Part shown: positions 36,264 through 46,862 of the stretch, in pieces | How the letters are laid out: each line of letters opens with the position of its first letter | Numbering within the stretch: position 1 is the stretch's first letter | Source: Burkholderia sp. WSM2232 | GTDB lineage: Bacteria; Pseudomonadota; Gammaproteobacteria; Burkholderiales; Burkholderiaceae | DNA: 64,000 nucleotides | Assembly: GCF_000472545.1 (NCBI RefSeq) | Contig: NZ_AWZV01000009.1 | Span: forward strand, 185,800 to 249,799 | Direction of reading: 5' to 3' | Program-made: the position numbers and the translations under genes | Notes under the pieces: generated by a model | Database searches by the model: none | What the model saw: only the letters and a program-made list of their open reading frames with translations | Told to the model about the DNA's origin: nothing

Positions 36264-38486
36264 GTGAGCAATCAAATCTCTCCACACATGGCCGGTCCGC
36301 TCAGGACCGAAGAAGAGGACGTGGTCCTCGGGCAACTGGTGCAGGTGATCATCGACGACATCTGGTGGCTCATCGCCATCGCGGCAGCGGTCGTCGCGAT
36401 AGCAGGCGCCTACTGCGTGCTCGCCAAGCCGATCTACTCGGCCGATGCTCACGTGCGCGTCGAGCAGGCCGACAACACGTCGCAGGCGCTCACGCAGACG
36501 CAGACCGGCGCGGCGATCAACTCCGGTTCCGGGTCGCTGCCGACCGACGCCGAAATCGAAATCATCAAGAGCCGCGGCGTGGTCGCGCCTGTCGTCGAGC
36601 AGATGAAGCTGAACTTCAGCGTCACGCCGAAGACGCTGCCGCTCCTCGGCAGCATCGCGGCGCGCGTCGCGACGCCCGGCGAGCTGGCGCGCCCGTGGCT
36701 CGGGCTGACGTCGTATGCGTGGGGCGGCGAAGTGGCCGACGTCGCTTCAATCGACGTGCTGCCCGCGCTCGAAGGTCAGAAGCTGACCATGAAGGCGCTT
36801 GAAGGCGGACGTTACGAACTGTATGCGGAGAACGGCGCGCTGCTGTTGCGCGGCCAGGTCGGCCAGCAGGCACAAGGCGGCGGCGTGACCATGCTCGTCA
36901 ACAAGCTGGTGGCGCGCCCGGGCGAGGAGTTCACCGTGATCCGCGCGAACGACCTCGACGCGATCAGCGCGTTCCAGTCCGCGATCAGCGTGCAGGAGCA
37001 GGGCAAGCAGACCGGTGTGATCCAGATCTCGCTAGAGGACAAGAACCCCGAGCACGCCGCGCTCGTCGCCAATGCGCTCGCGCAGTCGTATGTGCGTCAG
37101 CACATTTCGAACAAGCAGGCCGACGCGAGCAAGATGCTCGACTTCCTGAAGAGCGAAGAGCCGCGCCTTAAGGCCGACCTCGAGCGCGCCGAGGCCGCGC
37201 TCACCGCGTATCAGCGCCAGTCCGGCTCCATCAATGCGAGCGAGGAGGCCAAGGTCTACCTCGAAGGCAGCGTGCAGTACGAGCAGCAGATTGCCGGCTT
37301 GCGCCTGCAGATGGCGCAGCTCACCGAGCGCTACGGCGACGACCATCCGATGCTCAAGGCCGCGCGCGAACAGATGGCCGAGTTGCAGGCCCAGCGCGCG
37401 AAATACGCGGACCGTTTCCGCGATCTGCCGGCCACCGAAGTGAAAGCCGTGCAATTGCAGCGCGACGCGAAGGTCGCGGAAGACATCTACGTGCTGCTGC
37501 TCAATCGCGTGCAGGAACTCTCGGTGCAAAAGGCGGGCACCGGCGGCAACGTGCATATCGTCGACGCCGCACTGCGTCCCGGCTCGCCAGTCAAGCCGAA
37601 AAAGGCGCTGATCCTGTCGGCCGCGACGATTCTCGGGCTAATCGCGGGCACCGGCTTTGTGTTCCTGCGCCGCAACATGTTCAAAGGCATCGACGATCCG
37701 GAGCATATCGAGCGTGCTTTCCATCTGCCGGTGTTCGGGCTCGTGCCGTTGAGCTCGGAACAGGCGCTGCTCGAGAATGGCTTGCAACGCGGCGGCGAGC
37801 GCCTGCGCTCGGTGCTCGCGAATGCGCGGCCGAAGGACGTCACGGTGGAAAGCCTGCGCAGCCTGCGCACCTCGATGCAGTTCACGCTGATGGACGCGAA
37901 AAACCGCATCGTCATGCTCACAGGCCCAATGGCGGGCGTCGGCAAGAGCTTCCTCACGGTCAACCTCGCCGTGCTGCTCGCGCATTCGGGCAAGCGCGTC
38001 CTGATGATCGACGGCGACATGCGGCGCGGCGTGCTGGAGCGCTATCTGGGAGGCGCGCAGGAAAACGGCCTGTCTGAATTGCTGAGCGGCCAGATCTCGC
38101 TCGAAGAGGCGATCCGCACCTCCGAAACCGAGAACCTCAGCTTCATTTCATGCGGGCGCCGTCCGCCGAATCCGTCCGAGCTGCTGATGTCGCCGCGGCT
38201 GCCGCAATACCTCGACGGTCTCGCGAAGCGCTACGACGTGATCCTGATCGACACGCCGCCGGTACTCGCCGTGACCGATGCGTCGATTATCGGCGCGTAT
38301 GCCGGCTCGACGTTCTTCGTGATGCGCTCGGGCATGCACAGCGAAGGCGAAATCATCGACGCGCTCAAGCGCCTGCGTGCAGCCGGCGTGCAGGTGCAGG
38401 GCGGCATCTTCAACGGCATGCCGGCGCGGGCTCGCGGCGGCTACGACCGCAGCTACGCGGCGGTCCAGGAATACCTGAGCACCTGA
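36264..38486 (+). CDS. bceF: polysaccharide co-polymerase with BY tyrosine kinase domain
   Basis: This is a 740-residue inner-membrane protein. Two membrane helices flank a periplasmic Wzz domain (residues ~20-450, with a coiled-coil part such as ERAEAALTAYQRQSG). The cytoplasmic BY kinase has the Walker A GPMAGVGKSFLTVN, the Walker A' ILMIDGDMRRG-like VLMIDGDMRRG and the Walker B LIDTPPVLAVTD. It ends in a short Tyr cluster (GGYDRSYAAVQEYLST). It controls chain length and export, and BceD would dephosphorylate it. The start is GTG at 36264. Confidence 0.94.
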   Translation: MSNQISPHMAGPLRTEEEDVVLGQLVQVIIDDIWWLIAIAAAVVAIAGAYCVLAKPIYSADAHVRVEQADNTSQALTQTQTGAAINSGSGSLPTDAEIEIIKSRGVVAPVVEQMKLNFSVTPKTLPLLGSIAARVATPGELARPWLGLTSYAWGGEVADVASIDVLPALEGQKLTMKALEGGRYELYAENGALLLRGQVGQQAQGGGVTMLVNKLVARPGEEFTVIRANDLDAISAFQSAISVQEQGKQTGVIQISLEDKNPEHAALVANALAQSYVRQHISNKQADASKMLDFLKSEEPRLKADLERAEAALTAYQRQSGSINASEEAKVYLEGSVQYEQQIAGLRLQMAQLTERYGDDHPMLKAAREQMAELQAQRAKYADRFRDLPATEVKAVQLQRDAKVAEDIYVLLLNRVQELSVQKAGTGGNVHIVDAALRPGSPVKPKKALILSAATILGLIAGTGFVFLRRNMFKGIDDPEHIERAFHLPVFGLVPLSSEQALLENGLQRGGERLRSVLANARPKDVTVESLRSLRTSMQFTLMDAKNRIVMLTGPMAGVGKSFLTVNLAVLLAHSGKRVLMIDGDMRRGVLERYLGGAQENGLSELLSGQISLEEAIRTSETENLSFISCGRRPPNPSELLMSPRLPQYLDGLAKRYDVILIDTPPVLAVTDASIIGAYAGSTFFVMRSGMHSEGEIIDALKRLRAAGVQVQGGIFNGMPARARGGYDRSYAAVQEYLST

Positions 38487-38550
38487 GTGAAGAGGGGGGC
38501 GCATGGCGCCCGCTGAAAACAATCAAGGACACCGCAACAAGGACATCGCA

Positions 38551-39483
38551 ATGAAAGTGACGGTACTGGTTCCGACATACCGCCGCCCGGCCGATCTCGC
38601 GCGCTGCCTCGCGGCGCTGCAACGACAGTCGCGCGCACCGGACGAAGTCGTGGTGGTGGCGCGCGCCGACGACGAGGCGACCCACACCTGCCTGCGCGAC
38701 CCGGCGGTGCCGGGCAAGCTGCCGCTGTCGGTCGCGCTCGTCGAGGTGCCCGGCCAGGTCGCGGCGCTCAATCGCGGACTCGACGCGGCGAGCGGCGACG
38801 TGATCGCCATCACCGACGACGACGCCGCGCCGCATCCCGACTGGGTACAGCGCATCGCCGCCGCGTTCGAAGGCGACGCGCGGCTCGGCGCACTTGGCGG
38901 GCGCGACTGGGTGCACGAAAAGGGCCGCGTGCTCGACGGCGAACGTGCGCTCGTCGGCAAGGTCACGGCGCACGGCAAGATTATCGGCAACCATCATCTC
39001 GGCGTGGGCGGCGCACGCGAAGTCGACATTCTGAAGGGCGCCAACATGAGCTACCGGCGCGAGGCGGTGCGCAACATCCGTTTCGATGCACGGCTGCGCG
39101 GCGCGGGCGCCCAGGTTCACAACGACATGGCGTTCAGCCTCGCCGTCAAGAACGCCGGCTGGAAGCTGATGTACGACCCGCGCGTCGCGGTCGATCACTT
39201 CCCCGCGGAGCGTTTCGACGACGACCGCCGCGACGCGCAGACCATGGCGGCGCTGCGCAACGCCGCCTTCAATTTTCATCTGATCCTGCGCGACCAGTTG
39301 CCGCCGGTGCGTCGCGAAACCGCGTGGTGGTGGTGGACGCTCGTCGGCACGCGCGTGTATCCGGGCCTTACGCATGCCGTGCTCGGCCTGCTGTCAAAAG
39401 AGGCGCGCCTGAAGCTGTCGCGCTGGCGGGCGGTGCGCACCGGCGCGCATGAAGCGCGCCGCGCGCTCTCGCGCACCGCCTGA
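38551..39483 (+). CDS. bceG: glycosyltransferase family 2
   Basis: This 310-residue inverting GT-A enzyme adds one sugar of the repeat unit on the cytoplasmic face. The family motif is TVLVPTYRRPADLARCLAAL at the N-terminus. The metal-binding DxD-like region is AITDDDAAPHPDW near residue 90. Later it has GANMSYRREAVRNI. It has no membrane anchor. The donor sugar cannot be read from sequence. A 64-bp gap separates it from bceF. Confidence 0.9.
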   Translation: MKVTVLVPTYRRPADLARCLAALQRQSRAPDEVVVVARADDEATHTCLRDPAVPGKLPLSVALVEVPGQVAALNRGLDAASGDVIAITDDDAAPHPDWVQRIAAAFEGDARLGALGGRDWVHEKGRVLDGERALVGKVTAHGKIIGNHHLGVGGAREVDILKGANMSYRREAVRNIRFDARLRGAGAQVHNDMAFSLAVKNAGWKLMYDPRVAVDHFPAERFDDDRRDAQTMAALRNAAFNFHLILRDQLPPVRRETAWWWWTLVGTRVYPGLTHAVLGLLSKEARLKLSRWRAVRTGAHEARRALSRTA

Positions 39484-39557
39484 CGAGACGGCCACGGCAA
39501 CGGGCGCGAGCGGCACGCAGCGTCAACACGCTACAGCATCGGCAAGGGAGTCTGTGC

Positions 39558-40739
39558 ATGACAACGAAGGTCCACGTTCATCTGTTTTACGGCGCCGATC
39601 CGCGTTTCTATCGACAGGGCGACAACATCGGCTGCCTGTATGGCTATCACCACGCCGAATCGGACGCCTTTGCGCTCACCTATTCGAAAGACGCGCGCGA
39701 AAGCAAACCGGTGCGGCTCGTGCGGCGCGCGCTGAAGGCGGCGCTCGGCTTCGACTTCATTCACACGTGGCGCAATCGCGCGGAAATGCTGCGCTCGGAC
39801 GTGATCTGGACGCACACCGAACAGGAATGGCTGTCGGCTGCATTGATGCTGCTGCTGTGCGGCAGGAAGGCCGGCGCGAACGCGTCGCCGCTGCTGCTCG
39901 CGCAAAGCGTGTGGCTCATCGACAAGTGGCCTTCGTATGGCATCGTGCGTAGCTGGCTGTATCGCAAGCTGATGACGCGCGCCGACCAACTGACCACGCT
40001 CGCGAGCGAAAACGCCGCGCTCTGCAAGCGCTATTTCAATCGCGAGGCGAAGCCCTTGCTGTACGGCCTGAATACGCGCGACTTTCCGGTGAAGGCGCCG
40101 GCCGAATGGAAGCCGCATTCGCCGATCCGCATCGCCGCGATCGGCAACGACCGCGACCGCGACTGGGAGACGCTCATCAAGGCGTTCGGCCACGACGCGC
40201 GCTACACGGTGAAGCTCGCCACGCGCCGACGGATTCCCGCCTCGCTGCGCGCGCCGAACGTGGAAATCGCGCTCTTTTCGGGAATCAGGAAACAGCACGA
40301 GCTGTATGACTGGGCCGATGTGATCGTCGTGCCGCTGCGGCCGAACACGCACGCATCCGGCATTACGGTGATGCTGGAAGCGGCGGCGGTGGGCAAGCCG
40401 ATGGTCGTGACCAACGTGGGCGCGCTGCAGGACTATTTTCCGGCGAGCGAGGCGAGCTACATCCCGCCGTTCAACCCGCAGGCGTTGCGCGACGCGGTCG
40501 ATCGCCTCGCCGCCGCGCCGATTGAAGCGCTGCGCCAGGCGCAGGCGGCCGCTGCGGGTCTCGTCGCGCGCGAGCTGACCACCGAGCACTATGCGATGCA
40601 GCACGTGCGCATCACGCAGGATATGCTGCGTGCGCGGGCCGTCGCGCGCGGCCGCGGCGTGTCCGACGTGGACGCGGCCGAGGCCGCGCGTGGGCAGGCG
40701 CAACGCAGCGCCGCGCCGGAATCGCGCGGAGGTCGCTAA
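39558..40739 (+). CDS. bceH: glycosyltransferase (GT-B type)
   Basis: This 393-residue putative glycosyltransferase has a GT-B fold with a weakly conserved N-terminal domain (KVHVHLFYGADPRFYRQG). The donor domain contains IRIAAIGNDRDRDWETLIKAF and PNTHASGITVMLEAAAVGKP, the GT4-like E-x7 region. Its place between bceG and the polymerase gene matches BceH in cepacian loci. It would add an internal or branch sugar. The C-terminus has an Ala/Arg tail without recognisable role. The donor is unknown. Confidence 0.82.
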   Translation: MTTKVHVHLFYGADPRFYRQGDNIGCLYGYHHAESDAFALTYSKDARESKPVRLVRRALKAALGFDFIHTWRNRAEMLRSDVIWTHTEQEWLSAALMLLLCGRKAGANASPLLLAQSVWLIDKWPSYGIVRSWLYRKLMTRADQLTTLASENAALCKRYFNREAKPLLYGLNTRDFPVKAPAEWKPHSPIRIAAIGNDRDRDWETLIKAFGHDARYTVKLATRRRIPASLRAPNVEIALFSGIRKQHELYDWADVIVVPLRPNTHASGITVMLEAAAVGKPMVVTNVGALQDYFPASEASYIPPFNPQALRDAVDRLAAAPIEALRQAQAAAAGLVARELTTEHYAMQHVRITQDMLRARAVARGRGVSDVDAAEAARGQAQRSAAPESRGGR

Positions 40740-40742
40740 GCG

Positions 40743-42266
40743 ATGGCCACGCTTTCCCGAGCCGGTGTTCCGCCCACGCCCGGCATGCCCGGCGCCGGTG
40801 GCGTGCCAGGCATGCCCGGCGTGCGCCCCGCGCGCGCGTCGCGCGGCCGGCGCGAGTGGCTGCCGGCGGCTCTGTTGTGGCTGATCACGGCGATGCTGAT
40901 CGTCGCGCATCAGGGCACGGTGCTCACGCTCGCCTTTCCGTTGCTTGCGATTCTCACGGGTCTGTGGCTCTACTTCAAGAGCCCGGCGCGCTACATCGGC
41001 TTCATGTGGTGGCTGTGGTTTCTGAGCCCGGAAGTGCGCCGACTCGCCGACTGGTCCAAAGGATCGTTCACGCCCACCAGCCTGATCCAGGTCGCGCCGC
41101 TCGCGGTCACGATGATCAGCGCGCTCTCGCTGCTGCGCTACTACCGGTTGTTGGGCCAGCGGCGCGGCCTGCCGGTGCTGCTGATACTGCTGGGGCTGGT
41201 CTATGCGTATCTCGTCGGCGTGGTGTCGAGCGGCCCGCTCGCGGCGACCTACGACCTCGCGAACTGGCTCTATCCGATCCTGATCGGCTTTCACATCATG
41301 GCGCACACGCGCCAGTATCCGGAGTATCGCGACACCATCGTCAACACGTTCATCTGGGGCATGCTGGTGATGGGCGGCTACGGGCTGATCCAGTTCTTCA
41401 TCATGCCGCAGTGGGATGCGCTGTGGATGCTCGGCTCGCAGATGAACTCGCAAGGCGACGCGGTGCCGATGGGCGTGCGCGTGTTCAGCACGATGAATTC
41501 CTCCGGACCGTTCGCGTTCGCCATGATGGGCGCGATGGTCTACGTGATGGCCGCCACTCACCGCGTGCGCTGGGTCGCCGCGGCGCTCGGCTTCTTCTCG
41601 TTCGCATTGAGCCTCGTGCGTTCGACGTGGGGCGGCTGGGTCATCGCGTTGCTGATCCAGCTGGTCAAGTCGAACAACAAGGTGCGCGTGCGTATTGTCG
41701 CGAGCGCGGTGCTGCTCGCGGGGCTGTGCGTGCCGCTCCTCGCCGTCGGTCCGGTGGCCGAGCGGATGCAGGCGCGTCTGTCTACCATCGTCAATCTGAA
41801 CGACGACCAGAGCTACGCGGCGCGCAACGAGTTTTACGCGACCTTCGCGAAGACCGCCTTCACCGATGTCGCAGGCGAAGGCATGGGCGCCACCGGCACC
41901 TCGACCAAGCTGTCCAACGACGGCGGGCAACTCGGCCAGTACGGCAACTTCGACAGCGGGGTGATGAACATACCGTTCGTGCTCGGCTGGCCCGGCACGC
42001 TGCTTTACATGTCGGGCATTGTCTGGCTGCTCACACGCGCCGTGCTCGCGTCGTTCCGGCTGCGCAGCGACAAATACGTGTCGGCCTGCCTGAGCCTGTG
42101 TCTTGCCACTTTCGCGATGCTGGTGTTTACCAATTCGCTGGTCGGCACCGGCGGGCTGCTGCTTTTCACGAGCGTTTTTTCGATTCTGTCCGCGGTGCAT
42201 TACGAAAAGCTCAACCGCGCGAGCGCGTCATCGCGCATGCCAATTTTTCACGGAGGCACTGATTGA
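40743..42266 (+). CDS. bceI: O-antigen/EPS polymerase (Wzy-like)
   Basis: This 507-residue inner-membrane protein has about ten to twelve predicted helices, including MLIVAHQGTVLTLAFPLLAI and FAFAMMGAMVYVMA. A longer periplasmic loop follows (residues ~350-400, with YATFAKTAFTDVAGEGMG), as in Wzy/WaaL proteins. It would join repeat units outside the inner membrane. It starts 3 bases after the bceH stop, and its own stop overlaps the TTG start of bceJ. Wzy proteins share little sequence identity, so the call rests on topology and locus context. Confidence 0.82.
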   Translation: MATLSRAGVPPTPGMPGAGGVPGMPGVRPARASRGRREWLPAALLWLITAMLIVAHQGTVLTLAFPLLAILTGLWLYFKSPARYIGFMWWLWFLSPEVRRLADWSKGSFTPTSLIQVAPLAVTMISALSLLRYYRLLGQRRGLPVLLILLGLVYAYLVGVVSSGPLAATYDLANWLYPILIGFHIMAHTRQYPEYRDTIVNTFIWGMLVMGGYGLIQFFIMPQWDALWMLGSQMNSQGDAVPMGVRVFSTMNSSGPFAFAMMGAMVYVMAATHRVRWVAAALGFFSFALSLVRSTWGGWVIALLIQLVKSNNKVRVRIVASAVLLAGLCVPLLAVGPVAERMQARLSTIVNLNDDQSYAARNEFYATFAKTAFTDVAGEGMGATGTSTKLSNDGGQLGQYGNFDSGVMNIPFVLGWPGTLLYMSGIVWLLTRAVLASFRLRSDKYVSACLSLCLATFAMLVFTNSLVGTGGLLLFTSVFSILSAVHYEKLNRASASSRMPIFHGGTD

Positions 42267-43492
42267 GAGTCGCCATTGTCACGCACGTTGTGCGCCATAA
42301 CGACGGCCAGGGGCGCGTCAACCACGAGATCGCGCGCGCGGCGCTCGACGAGGGCATCGGCGTCACGCTGATCGCCTCGCATGTGGCGCCCGACCTGCTG
42401 GTTCATCCGAACGTCCGCTGGGTGCCGATGAAAATCGGCCGCTGGTGGCCCACCAATCTGCTGCGCCAGCAGGTGTTCGCGTTGAAAAGCGCGCTCTGGC
42501 TGCGCGCGCATCGCCGTGAATACGACGTGCTGCACGTGAACGGCTTCATCACGTGGATGCCCGCCGACGTCAACACGTCGCACTTCGTGCACAGCGGCTG
42601 GCTCGGCAGCAAGTACTACCCGTTCGGCCTCACCAAAGGCGTGTGGTCCGCGTATCAGTCGATCTACACGCGCTGCAACGCGCTCTTCGAGCGCTGGGCT
42701 TACCGGCGCTCGAAGGTCATCACGGCGGTCTCGCAAAAGGTCGCCGACGAAATTCGCGCAATCGGCCTGACGGCGGAAAACCGCGTGGACGTGATCTACA
42801 ACGGTGTGGACACGCGCGGCTTCGCGGCGGCCACCGGCGACCGCGCAAAATTCGGCCTGCCGCAGGATGCGTTTCTGCTGCTGTTCGTCGGCGATCTGCG
42901 CACGCCGCGCAAGAACCTCGGCACCGTGCTCGCCGCGCTCAGGCATCTGCCGGAACACGTGCATATCGCGGTGGCCGGTTTCCTGCCGGGCAGCCCGTAC
43001 CCCGACGAAGCGAAGGCGCTCGGTATTGCAGAGCGCGTGCACTTTCTCGGGCTCGTGAAGGAAATGCCGGTTCTGATGCATTCCGTCGATGCGTTCGTCT
43101 TTCCGTCGCGTTACGAGGCCATGAGCCTGTCGCTGCTCGAAGCGATGGCGGCCGGGCTGCCGGTCGTCACCGCGCGCACGGCGGGCGGCGCCGAGATCAT
43201 CACGCCGGATTGCGGGATCGTGCTCGACGATCCGGACGACCCGCAGGCGCTCGCCGCCGCAGTGGCGCGCCTTGCCGCCGACGACGCCGCGTGTCGCAAG
43301 ATGGGCGCGGCCGCGAGCGAGCTTGCCACCGGATTCGGCTGGGCGCGCATGGCCGCGCAGTACATCGCGCTCTATCGGCAGCTTGAAGGGCAGCAGAAGA
43401 ACCGCCGGCGCAGCGAGGCGGAGGCCGCGGTGGTCGCGAAGACCGACGCGTTGACGCTGAACACGCTAGCCGGCCACAAGAGCGTGGAATGA
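42263..43492 (+). CDS. bceJ: glycosyltransferase family 4
   Basis: This 409-residue GT-B enzyme begins with RVAIVTHVVRHNDGQGRVNH at a TTG codon that overlaps the bceI stop (TTGA); CGGAGG lies just upstream at 42251-42256. The donor domain has LLFVGDLRTPRKNL and the E-x7-E motif in PSRYEAMSLSLLEAMAAGLPVV. It adds one sugar of the repeat unit in the cytoplasm. Overlap with bceI indicates translational coupling. Confidence 0.88.
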   Translation: MRVAIVTHVVRHNDGQGRVNHEIARAALDEGIGVTLIASHVAPDLLVHPNVRWVPMKIGRWWPTNLLRQQVFALKSALWLRAHRREYDVLHVNGFITWMPADVNTSHFVHSGWLGSKYYPFGLTKGVWSAYQSIYTRCNALFERWAYRRSKVITAVSQKVADEIRAIGLTAENRVDVIYNGVDTRGFAAATGDRAKFGLPQDAFLLLFVGDLRTPRKNLGTVLAALRHLPEHVHIAVAGFLPGSPYPDEAKALGIAERVHFLGLVKEMPVLMHSVDAFVFPSRYEAMSLSLLEAMAAGLPVVTARTAGGAEIITPDCGIVLDDPDDPQALAAAVARLAADDAACRKMGAAASELATGFGWARMAAQYIALYRQLEGQQKNRRRSEAEAAVVAKTDALTLNTLAGHKSVE

Positions 43493-43616
43493 CGGAACCA
43501 GGCCGGCCGCAAGCCGGCCAGCGTGAACGGCGCGCGAATGCGAGCCGCATGGCGGCTTCGCGCAGCCGGGCATCACCACTCACCGAATACCTCACAGAAC
43601 ACAAAGGGGAATGACA

Positions 43617-44783
43617 ATGACGACGAGTTCAATCAAATCGCTGCAGATCGGTATGCACTGGTTCCCCGAGCGCGCGGGCGGGCTCGACCGCATGTATTAC
43701 TCGCTGGTCGGCGCGCTGCCCGGTGCGGGCGTCGCGGTGCGCGGCGTCGTGGCCGGCTCGCCGAAGGTTGCCGCGGACACCGGCGGCGCGATCAACGGCT
43801 TTGGCTCCGCCGCGCAGTCGCTGCCGTTGCGCCTGATGGCCGCGCGCCGCGCACTGCGCCATGAGATCGGCGTCTCGCGCCCCGACGTGATCTCGTCGCA
43901 CTTCGCGCTGTACACGTTTCCTGGGCTCGATGTGACGCGCGGCATTCCGCAGGTCTCGCATTTTCAAGGACCGTGGGCCGACGAGAGCCACGTCGAAGGC
44001 GCGGACTCGCTCGGCCAGCGCGCGAAGCGTTATCTGGAGCAATCCGTGTATGCGCGTTCGTCGCGTCTCATCGTGCTCTCGGAGGCGTTTGGCAAGATCC
44101 TGACTTCGCGCTACCGCATCTCGCCGGACCGCGTGCGCGTGGTGCCTGGCTGTGTCGACGTCGAGCAGTTCAATCTGCCGCTCACACCCGCAGAGGCGCG
44201 TCTGAAGCTGCAATTGCCGCAGGACCGGCCCATCGTGCTGGCGGTGCGGCGCCTCGTGCGGCGCATGGGGCTGGAAGATCTGATCGACGCCGTGAAGCTG
44301 CTCAAGCCTCAACACCCGGACGTGCTGTTGCTGATCGCAGGCAAGGGCCGTCTTGCGGACGAATTGCAGGCGCGTATCGACGAAGCGGGCTTGCAGGACA
44401 ATGTGAAGCTGCTCGGCTTTGTACCCGATCAGCACCTGGCGGCGCTGTATCGCGCGGCCAATATCAGTGTGGTGCCGACCGTGGCGCTCGAAGGCTTCGG
44501 GCTGATTACCGTGGAATCGCTCGCCTCGGGCACGCCGGTGCTGGTCACGCCGGTGGGCGGCTTGCCCGAAGCGGTGGCGGGCCTCTCACCCAATCTCGTG
44601 TTGCCGGAGACGGGCGCAAAAGCCATCGCGGCGGGTCTTGCGGGCGCGTTGAGCGGCACATTGAAGCTGCCCGACGCCGATGCATGCCGGCGCTATGCGC
44701 GCGAGAACTTCGATAACTCGGTGATCGCCAGGCGCGTGGCGGCGGTGTATGCGGAGGCCATTGCGGCGGGCGGAGTGCACTGA
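43617..44783 (+). CDS. bceK: glycosyltransferase family 4
   Basis: This 388-residue GT-B glycosyltransferase closes the bce-I set. The N-terminal acceptor domain starts SLQIGMHWFPERAGGLDRM. The donor domain shows ILAVRRLVRRMGLEDLIDAV-like VLAVRRLVRRMGLEDL and VPTVALEGFGLITVESLASGTPVLVT. The ATG at 43617 is preferred over that at 43611 because the ribosome site AAGGGGA lies too close to the first. A strong terminator follows at 44806, so the bceB-K transcript should end here. Confidence 0.88.
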   Translation: MTTSSIKSLQIGMHWFPERAGGLDRMYYSLVGALPGAGVAVRGVVAGSPKVAADTGGAINGFGSAAQSLPLRLMAARRALRHEIGVSRPDVISSHFALYTFPGLDVTRGIPQVSHFQGPWADESHVEGADSLGQRAKRYLEQSVYARSSRLIVLSEAFGKILTSRYRISPDRVRVVPGCVDVEQFNLPLTPAEARLKLQLPQDRPIVLAVRRLVRRMGLEDLIDAVKLLKPQHPDVLLLIAGKGRLADELQARIDEAGLQDNVKLLGFVPDQHLAALYRAANISVVPTVALEGFGLITVESLASGTPVLVTPVGGLPEAVAGLSPNLVLPETGAKAIAAGLAGALSGTLKLPDADACRRYARENFDNSVIARRVAAVYAEAIAAGGVH

Positions 44784-44805
44784 GGTGTGAAAGCGCAATG
44801 GCGAA

Positions 44806-44843
44806 GGCGCCGGCTCTTTTCTACAAGGGCCGGCGCCTTTTTG
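44806..44843 (+). terminator. intrinsic terminator after bceK
   Basis: A 9-bp GC-rich stem (GGCGCCGGC 44806-44814 and GCCGGCGCC 44829-44837) is followed by TTTTTG. It separates the bceK end from the convergent gmd gene. Confidence 0.9.
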
Positions 44844-45009
44844 TTGCGCGCACTTTTTTGCGCACTTTCTTGCGCGCCGAGTTTTGCGTGGGAGTATTCG
44901 GCTTCGCTAATCGTGCGCTGGTCGCGCGTTGCTCGTGTGTGAAGTCGAACCGCAACGAGCCACCGCGCTCACCCACATCAACCGCGATGCAGGCGAACGC
45001 CGCACCCGT

Positions 45010-46062
<1,053 letters not shown>

Positions 46063-46091
46063 TCAATATTGGTAAAAGAAAAAAGAGCACC

Positions 46092-46862
46092 TCAGAGCGT
46101 GCCATCCAGGAGCCGCCGCACCAGCGGTTCGACGACCTGAAAATCCTGCTCGGCCTTGAGCCTGTACAAGCCCGGCTTGGGATGCGCGCCATCGGACATC
46201 AGCGTTTTCCAGTCCGGCAGACTGCTGATGTACGCGAACTGGTCGACGAGCGGCACTCCCTGCTCGACGGCCACGCGGCGCGTCATCGCGACCATCGTGG
46301 CGAGCCGTGCATTGAGCCGGTTGTCGGGCATCGGATTCGACGTTTCCAGCACGGGCTCCTTGCCGAGCGCCCGCGCGGTTTCGACGAGCGCGGTTTGCGC
46401 GGCGTAGAACTGCTCGGGCGTCTGGTTCTGCATCACTTCGTTGATGCCGTAGTTGATCAGCACGATCTGCGCGGACGATGCCGCGAGCCGTGCGCGCCAC
46501 GGCAAACCGGCCGTCGGACCGGCGCGACGATTGCCGGTGCCGTCGCGCAGTTGCGAGGCTGTGGTGCCGCCCACGCCATAGTTGACGACATGAACGCGCC
46601 TGCCGTGATGCATCTGCAATTCGTCCTGCAGGTAGGCCACGGCGTTTTGCGCCTGCGGCCCGCAATGGCCTTCGCTGCAGGAAATGCCGAGCGTCGTCGA
46701 GTCGCCATAGGCTTCTATCGCGATCTCGCGCGGTGATGCAGTGGCGGCTTGCTTCGCGTGTGCTGTCTGCGCTGCCTGGTTGACCGCGCCCGCGCCTGCC
46801 GCATGGGGCGCAGCGAGCAATGCCAGCAGCGTCGTGGCGGCGGACCATGCCGTGTTTCTCAT
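46092..46862 (-). CDS. exported SGNH/GDSL hydrolase
   Basis: This 256-residue protein has a signal peptide (MRNTAWSAATTLLALLAAPH, cleavage near AAGA) and should be periplasmic. The nucleophile block is EAYGDSTTLGIS, followed by the Gly of NYGVGGTTA, the Asn of INYGINEV and the C-terminal DGAHPKPGLYRL (Asp-His). These are the SGNH esterase motifs. Its ATG overlaps the acyltransferase stop (ATGA), a sign of translational coupling. A role in adding or removing O-acetyl groups on the polymer is a reasonable inference. The longer open frame to 47186 is antisense-like extension and not used. Confidence 0.86.
   Translation of the reverse strand: MRNTAWSAATTLLALLAAPHAAGAGAVNQAAQTAHAKQAATASPREIAIEAYGDSTTLGISCSEGHCGPQAQNAVAYLQDELQMHHGRRVHVVNYGVGGTTASQLRDGTGNRRAGPTAGLPWRARLAASSAQIVLINYGINEVMQNQTPEQFYAAQTALVETARALGKEPVLETSNPMPDNRLNARLATMVAMTRRVAVEQGVPLVDQFAYISSLPDWKTLMSDGAHPKPGLYRLKAEQDFQVVEPLVRRLLDGTL

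Noticed and set aside
39531..42200. 889-codon open frame on the minus strand opposite bceH and bceI
   Set aside because: It is His/Arg/Ala-rich without any domain and mirrors two well-supported genes; high GC at third positions creates such shadows.
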